A stretch of DNA of 64,000 nucleotides from Thalassia testudinum (taxonomy: Eukaryota; Streptophyta; Magnoliopsida; Alismatales; Hydrocharitaceae). How positions within the stretch are numbered: position 1 is the stretch's first letter; every line of letters starts with the position of its first letter. The translations under genes and the position numbers were made by a program. The DNA is taken from positions 46,624,001-46,688,000 of the forward strand of contig JAZHRO010000039.1 in NCBI GenBank assembly GCA_037157565.1, in the 5' to 3' direction. The notes beneath the pieces are model-generated. The model made no database searches, was not told where the DNA came from, and worked only from the letters and a program-made list of their open reading frames with translations. Positions 22,973 to 33,791 of this stretch are shown piece after piece.

Positions 22973-23364
22973 GACGTCTGGCACAAGGTCCAGACATCTT
23001 AAAAGTCACCAGGGTCTACCTCAAGTTCCTGCGTCGGCTTTAGACATCCAAAACCCCTACTTGATCATCTAGACCCAGCTCCAGATGTCCGACCTCTCCT
23101 CCAATCGTCTGGGAGTGCTTCTGGTCGTCTGGTAAGCTGTCTAGACGTCCGAAATGCGTGGGAGGGTGTGCCTCGCGCCTTCCCGAAGCTATCCCTACAC
23201 GCGACAGACCGAATCGCCTACTTTTAGCCATACAGATTGGCACTGCAGTGCGGCCTGCATGGCCATAACCGCAAGAGGAACGCACTTTCGCGAAACTCTG
23301 CTTTCAGGCGTTCGGTGTCATCACCAGACGTCCAACCTGTCACCTGGATGACACGCCAGACATT
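22973..23364. repeat. Phased GACGTC arrays in LTR copy 5
   Basis: 22973/22993 and 23307/23327/23339/23359, the latter again 20-12-20, although two of the four boxes have mutated. Confidence 0.75.
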
Positions 23365-23389
23365 TGATTCTGGGAAAAACCCAGAACCA
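23365..23389 (-). other. Conserved stem-loop in LTR copy 5
   Basis: TGATTCTGGG / CCCAGAACCA around AAAAA; 9 of 10 positions pair. Confidence 0.65.
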
Positions 23390-23888
23390 GACCAACCTCC
23401 CACTCCCCTCGCTCCGCGCAGCCGCGGCCTCTTCTCCTCGTCTGCAGCTCCGGCTGCAGCAGGGTGTCAGGGACGTCTCCCCCGACTTACTCCTCTTCCC
23501 GCACATGCCGTTCCAGCCGTGCGTTCTCCAGCGATCTCCCACAAGCTCGCGAGCTCAAACTCCTCTCTTCATGCCACTCCTCCTTGCTCCTCGCTCTCAC
23601 GCCCTCTCTCTCGCTCGTCCCTCTCGCTGCAATGGAGAGGAAGGAAGGAAGGTGGTGGTGGTGGAGTGGAGAAGAGAGGAAGGGGGGAGAGGGGTTATAT
23701 AGAGGGAGCGGGTAGGGTTCTGAGGAGAAGAAAGGAAGAGAGAGAAAAGGGAGGAAGACTGTTTGCGCGCAGACATGACGCTGCGTACAAAATTTTCAAT
23801 TTTTAGACATCTGGGAAGGGGTCCAGATGTTTGACTGACAGTCCAGACATCTTAAAAGGTTTAGAACAGAACGGGTCTTTACAATTAC

Positions 23889-24535
23889 CCTCGACAAGAT
23901 TATGCTTGCTCACTCTCTATGTTCCACCTTTTCTTCTTTTATTCTTTATTCTTTAAGGTATTGCTTGTTTCCCAGAATAGTTTTGAAGGGATATGTTTTT
24001 CTTAAGAACTTTCATTTAGTATTTGATAGATGTATGGGTCAAATCATAAGATAACCTTGAGTTATTTCTTATTTGACGATGAAATATTATTTGTTAGGAG
24101 CAATGAAATCAGAGATAACTTGATGGTTAATGGATCAAATCAGGCTAAAAGTTAGTTGAGAATTTATCTTTAGACGATTTTAGGTCTTAATGAGATGGAT
24201 AAAAGTTTTTATTTATAACACTTATGTTCTATACAACTATGCATCTCCATTTCTAGCTGCATCAAATTTATCCATTAGAATAGTCAAATTAGAAGCTTTG
24301 AGGGGAAACGTTATACTCAAAAGAAAGCATGAACGCGATAAATATTACCCCTTACTATGAGAAGATTTCACAAACATATATTGACATTATTATCAAACAT
24401 ATGGTCAAACATTATTATCATAACTGCAATTTGCATCCTATAAAAAAAAAGTAAACTTAACATTGCTACCTTCTCCTGCTAAGTTTGGGAATCATGCAAT
24501 TGAGAACAACAAGATTGACTTGAGAAGTTAAGCAT
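23889..24535. other. Intergenic AT-rich stretch
   Basis: No gene, RNA or repeat could be recognised between the solo LTR and the MITE. Short homopolymer runs only. Confidence 0.4.
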
Positions 24536-24538
24536 TCA

Positions 24539-24908
24539 GGCCTAGTTTACTTGGAGGGTTAACCTCTTAAAAGAGGGGTTAACCCCTGTTTACTTGACTA
24601 CTTAACCCTTCATTTGCTAACCTGGATTTAACAACTTTAACACGGGTTTGTCTAACACCAATTTCAACTAGTATTAGCCAAACCCATATTAAAATTATGC
24701 ACCACTTATGTCTCTGACATTCCTCATGTTTTATATACCTAACACCACTACCAAGTAAACATTATAACGGTTAACAACACAACTTAACACCAATTCAAGT
24801 AAACACAAATCGATGTTAACAACACACCGCAAGTAAACACAATTATGGGTTAACACTAGTTTCACATTTCTTAACACTACTTTCCTAACCCCTCAAGTAA
24901 ACTAGCTC
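24539..24908. mobile_element. MITE with about 24-bp terminal inverted repeats
   Basis: The left end GGCCTAGTTTACTTGGAGGG and the right end (reverse complement GAGCTAGTTTACTTGAGGGG) match at about 20 of 24 bases. The flanks read TCA on both sides (24536-24538 and 24909-24911), a possible 3-bp duplication. The interior has no coding capacity and repeats AAGTAAACA several times (around 24,752, 24,800 and 24,832), like subterminal binding sites. The superfamily is not resolved; a 3-bp duplication would suit PIF/Harbinger-like elements. Confidence 0.65.
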
Positions 24909-24911
24909 TCA

Positions 24912-27171
24912 GATTTCGTGTTCATATGCAAAAAGAGGTTTATATGTACATTAGTTGGGAAGGTCTCTACCTGCACTGCTGCATAGCTTTTCTCGTAGCA
25001 GTTAACTTTTACATGTACTGAATTTGTGATACACAATTGAGGATCATAAAGTGGAAAGAAGTTGCCGTATAGGTAAGAATATGAGGTTTTTACACACATC
25101 ATATCTTAACGTAAGAAGTACATGATTACATATGCATCTAGCAGCTTTATTCCACCATCAAGATGAAATGCAACCAGTAGTTTCAATCAAGCATTCCGGT
25201 GAAGGTGAAGTGAAACCATGTTGATGTCTGCGTAGTTGCAAGTTCAAATTGACCCAAAGCAATATGTTGCAATCAAATTGACTGAAGTAGAAAATCCCTC
25301 AAAGGCAACTCTTTCCAAAGCTTAATGTCATCTTTGCGGAATGCCCAACTTTGGGGAAGACAAATGTCAAATTAGAATTACAAACATTGAATAAGAATAC
25401 TAGAAATGTTATGTTGACAACCAAAGAAAATTTACAAAATGGCAATACCAGCACACATGCATGCTTTACAGTTCCAATATTAAGAGTACATGAAAACAGT
25501 TAAAATTCAAACAAAAGATGGTAGTTGAAAATAAAATTGAAAGCTATTTCATAAAGCTTGAAGTTGAAATTCACATTTGTAACAATTGCGATAACTTATC
25601 TTTTAAGATAATGTAGCATTGATAGAAGCTTAAGATACATTATAGCATTCCATTGTTACATGTCCCTTGGGCAGGAAAGGGAATAAAGTTATTAATACTC
25701 GATATTAGTAACAGAGAAGTATTTACATGTGGTATTAGAGTACTTGAGTATCTTCGTCCCACACGTCCTTCTATAAGGGGAACTAACTGCTTATGATAAG
25801 AAAGTGGGCTCAAATAGCTATATGTAACATAATCAAAGTTACTAGGATCACATGTTCCTCATGTGAATTGCTGCAATAGGGGTTACCCTACATTTGGTAA
25901 GTTATGTTAGTACATGAGGGTGGTGAATTTTGTAGCAACAATAGATAGAATCAATCACACAAAGGTAAGGAATTTAGAGAGGAAACCTTTATTGGAGAAA
26001 AACTCTACCTAAATATCTCAGTCTAGTATTTTGCACTAGATGGGAAAACCACTAACCACACTATAAATAACAATGAGATAGCATTCCTCTTTACAATAGC
26101 GACAACCACCAAGGAGAGTTGCCTCAAAAGAGAGAATGGGAAACCTACAACTTGAGTATCCAAATAAGAAATAAAAATACAAGAAGTGGCCCTAAGAACC
26201 TTGAAGGATTAACTAAGTATATTGAGACAGAGAGAATTCCCTTATCAAACCGACAAGGTACAAAGATAGACAAGAGGGAGGGTGTTTGCTCTTAGATGAT
26301 TATTAGAACAAATGAGCACAAGAATACCAAATAGCTAAAATGAGAGAGTTTCAGCAAGAGATAGCATAAGAAGGTGTGTAGGCTTAGGTGACCCTAGGTA
26401 TGTATTTATCAAGTATAAAAGGTCAAGTTTAAGTCTTACGGGCCATTAGAATTTGAATTAGAATGCAATTATTACAGCTAGAATGATTAGGAAATATAAT
26501 TACACAATTATGCAAGAATGGATGCTTGAAGAGGATTAGTAGACGACTACAAAGGCTAATTAAGATGTATGAAATTATGTTAGGATGTTTGAATGTGTCT
26601 GAGAGGGCATCCTAAGTTAGAGATTAGACGTTCGAATAAAAGGTCCAACATTCAAAAATTTTTAGTTGTTAATCTCAAACATTAAGATTGAATGAGGATG
26701 TTTGAAATAAAGTAGACGTCTAAAAATGATAAGTCAAATGTATAGAAATAAGGGTAGACATTTGAAAAGAGGATAGGAAACAAATGAGCTACTGGAGTCA
26801 AAAATTGGATTTAGAGATGTCTAAGCTAGTAGAAGAGATGTCCAAAATAGAGTTTTTAGAAGCCTAAAAAGGTAGAGCTTCAACAAAAGGAGATCTAGGG
26901 ATGTTTGAGATAGATGAACAAATGTTTGTAAATGATCAGTTAGACATATGGAAAGTATCTAGATGTCTCCCTTTTCAATAGGACATGTTCTCTTTGACCT
27001 CCTTTATATAAAGACATGAAATCTCCATTTTCAAGGAACTCCATGATAGATTCCTTGAAGCCCACCAAACCTCAGATGAAATAAAAGAACTGCATCAAAT
27101 GCATGTGGAAGTGTAAAATTGTTAAATACGAGACAAAGAGGTCATTTCAAGGGTAAGTACAAATTACCAAA
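24912..27171. other. Decayed, probably retrotransposon-derived, non-coding stretch
   Basis: No protein-coding homology is seen. At 26,628-26,762 degenerate GACGTC-like boxes recur at roughly 18-21 bp spacing (about 26628, 26647, 26678, 26697, 26715, 26736 and 26757), echoing the arrays in the LTRs. A TATAAAAGG at about 26,416 adds to the impression of an old LTR, but no ends or target duplication could be found. Confidence 0.35.
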
Positions 27172-27176
27172 GTAGT

Positions 27177-28638
27177 TGTAACATCCATATCTGATGAGTG
27201 TGTTTTCGCGATGGAAAGTTAGTGTTTTGGAGAACCCGTTGTCGTAGTCGCAAAAATCACTATCAGATAAAATTTATACCGAAACTCAAAGTGAGTCCCA
27301 AGTTGAACAAAGGGAGGCGAACGTTTGGTTTGAAATCTGCGCTTCAACTTTATTTGTTTTTGGTGTTTTTATCTTTTATGAGTTTTTTGGTATTTATAAG
27401 GCAAGAGATCAGGTCGATAAAATCTAGCTAATCTACTTGCAAAATATGAAAAGGAGAGTGAGAGAGAGAGAGCATCAATATATTTATCTAACCAAAGTTT
27501 GCTATAGATAAACAATTACACTAGAAAGTAGTAAAACATAGATAGAGGTGAGAGGAATCCCCCTCGACGGTCGCTTGGAGGACGACTCACTCTGACGTCG
27601 CCCGGAAGACAATGGTAAGGAGCTGGACGAAGAAGAATTGTGTCGGAGGAAGGACTAGGCAGGATGGCGTCACAGCAAGGATCTTCTTCCTGAAGGTGTT
27701 GAGAGGACGTACACGGGATGCTCCACGAGGGGGATGAGAGGCGGGAAAAAAGTTTGATTTTGTACTCTAGAGGAGCATCCCAAGCTTGGGACAAGCTCTC
27801 TCTAGAGCCTTAGAGGTGGTGAGGGAGAGAAAGGAAGAGATGAAGAAGAATGGAAGGAGTAAGGGTCCTTTTATAGTTGAGGAGAGGAGGCATTTCGTGC
27901 ATGGGACATTTAGTGATGTCCATAAATGTCACTGAAGACTTGCCTTAAATGTCACTATAGCCTCCAACTAACACTCGCTTACAGCTATGCTCGCGCACTC
28001 GCTTTCTCGCTGTCAGATGCTTGATCGACGATCAAGATTGCGCGAGGATCGCGCTCTCTGGATTATGTTAGGTGGCGTGTCAGATGGCGCATTATCGCGA
28101 TTGCCTCCATCGGTTGTGCCACGTCATCGCCTCCGCTGCCATCTGACTGGAATTGTGCAATTGAATTTTGTCCACACCCTTTCGACGCGAATTGAATGTG
28201 CGCGTGAGATCTTGATCACGCATCCTCCCGTTGAGAGTGGCGGGTGAGACCATTGCGGCACGCTGGTGGATTGTTGAGCTAATGATTGAAGTGGCTGAGA
28301 ATTAGAGTTGATGAGCTCCTCAGATGAAGCGGGCGACGTAGCGTACATATGGCTGTTGGATGGGCATCCAACGGCCCAGATTGAGTGGAACGTGTGCTTT
28401 AGAAGTTGTGTGGATATTTTGGCGGCTCAAATGGTGCCACGTGGCGCCATCTGGACTATCCAACTTCAGATGCTTGTAGGTGGTGCCACGAACATCGAAT
28501 TGGGTAGATTTTCGTGTCGTTGGGCTACGATCGTCAATCCAGATCCATCCGTGCGGTTGGATTTATCATTTGAAACTCCGAATTGCATCACCTAGGCCCT
28601 TAGTCATTAATCTTTGTCAGACTGCATAAGGTGTTACA
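27177..28638 (-). mobile_element. Possible solo LTR, TGTAACA...TGTTACA
   Basis: The ends are TGTAACATCC (27177) and GGTGTTACA (28638), mirror-image LTR ends. A TATA motif on the - strand (CTATAAAA, 27876-27869) suggests - orientation. The flanks GTAGT and GGACT agree at only 3 of 5 bases, so the target duplication is not convincing. A 92-codon frame on the - strand inside it has no recognisable motif and is probably spurious. Confidence 0.35.
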
Positions 28639-28899
28639 GGACTCCGATCAAGACGATTTCAGAGGCGTTGGACTCTATTCGTCATCCTGATCAGATCCAT
28701 GCAGTCGGATCGTTAATCTGAGGCCCTGAAATAGATATCCTTCTCTCCTAGCCATAAAAGGACACGAATTAACCTAAATTTATACAAACTATTCTAAATG
28801 CAAAATGATGCATGCTATGTGATATTTATACTATGAAATGCATATCTAAGCTTAGGAACATGCATAAATAGCCATTTTAACCTAAATGGATGTGTCTAC

Positions 28900-30596
28900 T
28901 GTTGGTGTAAGGGCACCGCGATTGTTAATTTTGATGATAACAAAATACTTGTTATTTAACATTTGCATTTGACTTCAAGATTTCAGGTCAATTGCAAATG
29001 GATACAAGTATGAAGAGCTCACGTTCATGGTGGATTGGAGAAGCTCATTGGAGGAGGAGTTTTGCTTAGAGCGAAAGCTTGAAGATAGACCAGAAGAATA
29101 TGACAAATATCTTTTCCATCTTGTACTTTGTATCTTTTATTATTTGCTCTTTTATTTTCTTAGAGTATTTGTTAAAGAGCTCAAAGTTACATAATAGTAG
29201 TCTTATGAATACTTGCACAACGCTATGATACTTAGACATTTCGTAGAGAACTTACAAAACCAAAGTAGGCATCAGATAGCCTGATCAGACGTCTAATCTG
29301 GACTTCAGACGTCTGATTTTGACTTTTAAGACGTCTGACTGTTTGATCAGACGTCCAAAACACTTAGGCTGGAGAATCACTTACTGTCTACCAAATTTAG
29401 ATGTCCAACCCTTAGTCCAGACGTCTTAGTAGACGTCTGATGACTTCTCCAGACGCTAATTAGTGGAATGTTGACTTAGAAATATAATTGTTGAAGATTG
29501 ACCCTTAATCTTCTTTCAGACGTCCGTAGAGGACCTCAGACGTCTGATAAGTAGACGTTAGCCTTCGATATGTTAGCCTTCGATTAGGCCAAAATCACTT
29601 ATCTTCAGAGGTATAGCCATTTATGCCTTGAGAAATCCATTCCCGCAGTAATTTAGGTTTCCAGACATCCATACCTAGTGTCAGACGTAAGACAAGTCAT
29701 CTGACCAACTTACACAAGAACCCTGTTTAGGTCTGAACTAAGTCAGTAAGGAAACCCATTTAGGATTAGACGTCTTATTTAGTTTCCAGACGTGTTAAGA
29801 GTAGCTTACAAATGTCTGATACCTGACCCAGACGTTTGATAACACTGTCAAAATCATTAATGACTCTGATTCTAGCTTGTTTGCCTCGGGTTAATGCCCA
29901 ACGGCTACTTAAGACTTCCATAGCCTTCCTAAGCTATCTATAAATAGGAGAGGCCCCTTCCTTTGTTAGACACACCAAGACACACTAAGAAACACTACTT
30001 TCCACCATATTTGTGTCTTAGAGAAGTAGAAGAAGTTTTAGCTCTCAAAAGCCATCGTCTTCATCTTGAAAGCTTCTTTCTTGCTGTGCACCCACTCTCC
30101 CACCTACGATAATGAGAGCGATGTCGTGCCATTGTGTGGTTCACGCATCCGTGTTACTAAGTCAACACACTTCAACCAAAGAGAAGATCATTTACCTATA
30201 GTAGCTAGATTTAATTATTCACTTTGTGGCTCTATAGGATTATTGTAGTTTTCATTGTCTTTGGTTGGGTATTCTCTTTGCGAATTCCCGTCTCCATCGA
30301 GAGACTAAATACTCATTGCGAAGATGAGGGGTTTAAGGCACGCTACCCTCGTTCAAAGTAGCGTCGGTTGTAAGATATTGAACTACCCTCGTTTAAGTAG
30401 TTCGGATAGTGGATTTGATCGACTCGATCCATCAGAAAATCCTAAGTCGAGAGACTTAGGTGGTTTTTACATGGGTTTGGGTTTCCACCTAAAAACCCTT
30501 GTGTATTTGTGTGATTGCTTTTTGTGAAATTGTTATATTTATTTCCACTTATACCTGCATCACGCATATCTCATTCTCTCCCGTAGAGAAATTACA
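28900..30596 (+). mobile_element. Solo LTR of a second LTR family, 1.7 kb
   Basis: It starts TGTTGGTGTAAG and ends GAAATTACA, flanked by a perfect TCTAC duplication (28895-28899 and 30597-30601). The ATTGTTAATTTTGATGATAAC block near the start recalls copia-type LTRs; this is inference. A TATA box (TATAAATA) lies at 29939-29946. No primer site or coding region adjoins it. Upstream of the TATA are GACGTC-type boxes at 29288/29308, 29330/29350, 29400/29420/29432/29452, 29519/29539, 29663/29683, 29769/29789 and 29811/29831. Each pair is exactly 20 bp apart. Confidence 0.85.
29288..29836. repeat. Phased GACGTC pairs in the 1.7 kb solo LTR
   Basis: 29288/29308, 29330/29350, 29400/29420/29432/29452 (20-12-20), 29519/29539, 29663/29683, 29769/29789 and 29811/29831. 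All pairs are exactly 20 bp apart, upstream of the TATA box. Confidence 0.85.
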
Positions 30597-30601
30597 TCTA
30601 C

Positions 30602-30884
30602 ATCAATATCCATCGTATCCAAGAACGAGAAGAACAGTAAAAACATCAAACCTAGTTGACAGCAAAGCAATTGTGATGACGACTAGTTTGTAGTGGCTAA
30701 TAAGAGCCTTGGTTGGTGGACAACAACCCATAGAAACGACCTTAGGGTTTCTCCACTCTCCCCCAACTCAAATCTCTCCCGCCATCTAGCAAGCCCTTGC
30801 AATAATGAAGTGGATCCTGAAGTGGATCCCACTATATTGACAACGAAGAGGGGTAGTGGGATATGTTGTATGATTGAAACTAAT
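30602..30884. other. Short unassigned spacer
   Basis: Non-coding sequence between the solo LTR and the gag-bearing gypsy remnant. Nothing recognised in it. Confidence 0.4.
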
Positions 30885-31296
30885 CCATGTTTAGGGACTC
30901 GATTGAGAGAATAATAAAGTAATCATATAAAAGGAGAGGACACTAGAGTTGTTAACTCAGTTTCACTTTAATGGTTTACATTTAGGGAGGGGATCTAACC
31001 CTCAATTGCTTACTATAAGAATCTCTTTCTTAGTTTCCTATGATACAATAAGGGTCACTACCCCCTTTTTGAGTACATAGATCCCTTTTAGAGGGGTTTT
31101 AGATTAATGTAATTAAGATTGGTAATTATTTGCTCATTGGGAAGCATAATCGACTCACATGTCACATGGCAAGAAGTCATCCATGCTATTCTAGAAGTTG
31201 TCATCCAAAAGGCTTTGCTTGAAGAGCTAAATATCTATTTGATCATGTGGCCTCCAATAGTAGAGTACTGGGGTGTTGTAATAGTTGAGGTAAGGC

Positions 31297-32349
31297 TAAA
31301 GATGAAATTGGATCAGATTCAATTCAGATGTAGGTATCTCCATATTCATATTTGTTTTTCGAAATCGAATTCAATTTCGAGTTCAGATATTAAAAGAAAT
31401 AAGAATTTTTATTACCACATCTTAATAAATTCATATATGAATTTGAATACGAATAAGATATTAATCGAATTTGAATTCGAATTGGATATTCATCGAATAA
31501 AATTACGAATATGATAGTGATTATATTTGAATATGAATCTTAATCCATTATTTATTAGATAAGTTTTCTTAAAAGAAAATATTGGATAAATATAAATAGA
31601 AACAAAAATTGAAAGAAGATTTGTAGGATAAGCAATATTTTGTATATGAATGAAATCGATATTAAAAACTTTGTTATAAAGGGTGAAATGAAATTAAATA
31701 GCTTCGTTATCTAAAGATTGATTTCTTTTTGTATAAGTTGTTATTTCGTACAAGCATCAACAACTAATACATATATACTATTTGCTTTCCTATAAATATA
31801 AGAAAAGAATGAATCATTATTTAACTATATAAGAGTAATTAAATTAAAATATATTATATAAAATAAAGAATGACAAAATAAAAATAAAAAGATAATAAGA
31901 ATAAAATGCATTCTATATATCTATTTTTGAATTTTATACACATATGATTAATATTAAAGAAAGATTTTAGGAAAGTATACTAATTTTGATTCATGGTGGT
32001 TCAACTAATAGTTTGTAGTGCTTCTACTAGTAATGATGGTAACCTGAAATCTTAAGAGAGATAACATATTAGGAAACCATAACATTTGTAGAATAAGTGA
32101 TAGGTTAACTCCTTCAAGTAGATTTATATAGCTACAATGGGCATGTGTTGAAGTGGGACGTGATGTCGAAGTCAAATCTGAATCTGAATTCAAATGTATA
32201 TAATTGGATATTCGATTCCAAATCCAGTTTTTTTCCATAAGATCCGAATCTGAATCCGAAAATTATTTGAATCCAAATTGCTAAGTCCAAACAGAATCAC
32301 ATACGGTATCCAGATATCCAATTCGGATTCAGATCTGTTTTCATCCTTA
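31297..32349. mobile_element. Non-autonomous hAT-type DNA transposon
   Basis: The ends TAAAGATGAAA and (reverse complement) TAAGGATGAAA match at 10 of 11 bases. They are flanked by an 8-bp duplication, GGTAAGGC (31289-31296) and GGTAAGCC (32350-32357), one mismatch. Eight-base duplications are diagnostic of hAT elements. Subterminal regions are rich in GAATCCGAATC-like repeats on both sides (31,311-31,510 and 32,160-32,340). The 1.05 kb interior is AT-rich and encodes no transposase. Confidence 0.75.
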
Positions 32350-32359
32350 GGTAAGCCCT

Positions 32360-33307
32360 AAACGTCTCTCCCTTTTTTTGGCGGATCTTTGCTAGCTTCT
32401 TGGAGTTGTTTTGGGTCCTTTGCTACTCAAAGAAATACTGACAGAACTTCTCTATCAACTCATCAAAGGATCTGATCTGTCTCGTTGGTGAGTCACTGAA
32501 CCATTCACAGGCATTTCTACAGCTAGTTAAAAGGGACAAGAATACCCAACACATGATAGCATCGGAGTAGCCATGGATTAGCATGTGTTGTCGATAATTT
32601 CCCACAAAAATAGTTGGGTCAATGCTTCCATTGCATTTTGACAGTGTAGGGTGTTTGAATTGTTGGGGGAGGGGTGTGCTCATGACCTCTTCCTTGAATG
32701 GAAATGCTGTGGAAAAAGGCTTTCTATGTATTCCTCTCATCGCTCAGGTCACTTGCCAAATAATGTCGGGCACTTAGTCATCTAAGTGAGGGCAGGATGG
32801 GTTGAGGGAAGTTTGGGAGCTTACCTTAGAAACCCTGGGTGACTCCTCAAGGTCTTGCCCAATCCTCGCAGTGGACTAGTTCCCATACTCCTCCAATTGT
32901 TGCCTAAGGTTAGCATTCTCTGCCTCAACTTGGTGGATGTGGATGTTGTTTGATTTCTCGAGTGAGGGTTCTTGGTTTATAGAGCTTTCCTTAGCCTTAA
33001 GAGCCGCTTCCTTCCAAGGTTGGGCATCCCGGAGTAACTCTGCTAGCTTGTGCACCTCTTTGGTGATGGCCTGGAGCTATGCCTTTTACTTCCTCTTGTC
33101 TTCTTCCGCCTGGCGAAGAGGGTCGAGGTCCTCTTGGCTTGGGGTCTTGAGTTTGGGGGACTCTACCTCATTTTCTTCTATCTCATGTACCTCTTCTCCC
33201 TCAAGGGATGAGGAGGACTCCTCGAAATGCTTTTTTATGTCTTCTAACGAGAGGCTCGATTCATCTTCAATCCTCCAATTTAGACTAGAGGCCTTGCTTT
33301 TCTTCAT
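32360..33307 (-). pseudogene. Gypsy (TAT/Retand-like) gag pseudogene
   Basis: On the - strand a methionine at 33307 opens an acidic, Ser-rich N terminus (MKKSKASSLNWRIEDESS...) that stops at 33086. After frameshifts, the gag core appears at about 32,700-32,420: MSTPLPQQFKHPTLSKCNGS, YRQHMLIHGYSDAIMCWVF and SFDELIEKFCQYFFE. These are hallmarks of gag of the TAT/Retand side of Ty3/gypsy (lineage from memory). Homology then meets the hAT insertion. Confidence 0.7.
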
Positions 33308-33662
33308 CTTCGAAGTTACATCCTAAGACTATGTATTTTAAGCCTTCCGAGCATTTGAAAAGATTTTCAGACAATTCAAATGATTTGTGTTAGGGACCGA
33401 TTGAAGTAATACAAAAGTAATCGCATAGAAAAGAGAAGATACAAAAGTTGTTAACCCATGATAAAGGTACCTCATTCTTAATACAATGAGAGTCATTATC
33501 CTCTTTTGTAAGTACATGAATCTTCTTTTATAAGAATTGCAGATCGTAACTAAGATCACCCAACCCTGACCTCTCTCGGATCACTTCGCTGTCGCCGACC
33601 AACCATCTCCCCGCACAAGTACCACGTGATACGATCCTTGAGTTAACCCGCTCACTGCTAGA

Positions 33663-33670
33663 GCGGGAAA
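33663..33670 (-). promoter_or_regulatory. E2F-type site, distal
   Basis: GCGGGAAA on the + strand is the exact complement of the E2F consensus TTTCCCGC. It lies 122 bp upstream of the SCC3 start codon. Plant S-phase and cohesin-type genes are often under E2F control, so it is a credible but untested site. Confidence 0.55.
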
Positions 33671-33760
33671 AAAGAAGTAAAATACCAAGCACCTCTCTTT
33701 CCCCCTACAGGCTATAGCAAACCCGTTTCCCCTCTCCTATTTACGACGCTCCCCCCCTTC

Positions 33761-33770
33761 TCCCGCCAAA
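33761..33770 (-). promoter_or_regulatory. E2F-type site, proximal
   Basis: TCCCGCCAAA on the + strand reads TTTGGCGGGA on the - strand, fitting the TTTSSCGS core of E2F/DP sites. It lies 21 bp upstream of the SCC3 ATG, probably in the 5' leader or near the transcription start. No clear TATA box is seen, and a G-box CACGTG lies at 33623-33628. Confidence 0.6.
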
Positions 33771-33791
33771 ACCCTCTACCCACCAACAGCA

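Larger units (their letters stand above)
21216..23883 (-). mobile_element. Solo LTR (2.7 kb family), copy 5
   Basis: It starts TGTTACGACC and ends GGGTCTTTACA on the + strand; its transcription direction is -. The flanks carry a perfect 5-bp target duplication, ATTAC (21211-21215 and 23884-23888). It aligns along its length with copy 4. Inside: TATA on the - strand at 23702-23695, stem-loop at 23365-23389 with one unpaired position, and GACGTC-type boxes at 22973/22993 and 23307/23327/23339/23359 (20-12-20). No coding region is present. Confidence 0.9.
30885..33565 (-). mobile_element. Gag-only gypsy remnant with short LTR-like repeats
   Basis: A similar sequence occurs at both ends: about 30,885-31,115 and about 33,385-33,565, sharing GTTAACAACT, AATCG-GTCCCTAA and a GTAC-rich block in the same order. 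They look like a diverged LTR pair of about 180-230 bp. Between them, on the - strand, is a decayed gag. No protease, RT or integrase was found. A hAT insertion (31297-32349) accounts for 1.05 kb. The exact borders and a target duplication could not be fixed. Confidence 0.5.

Noticed and set aside
27177..28638. Confident solo LTR call
   Set aside because: The ends look right, but the flanks GTAGT and GGACT do not form a target duplication, so it is kept only as a low-confidence feature.
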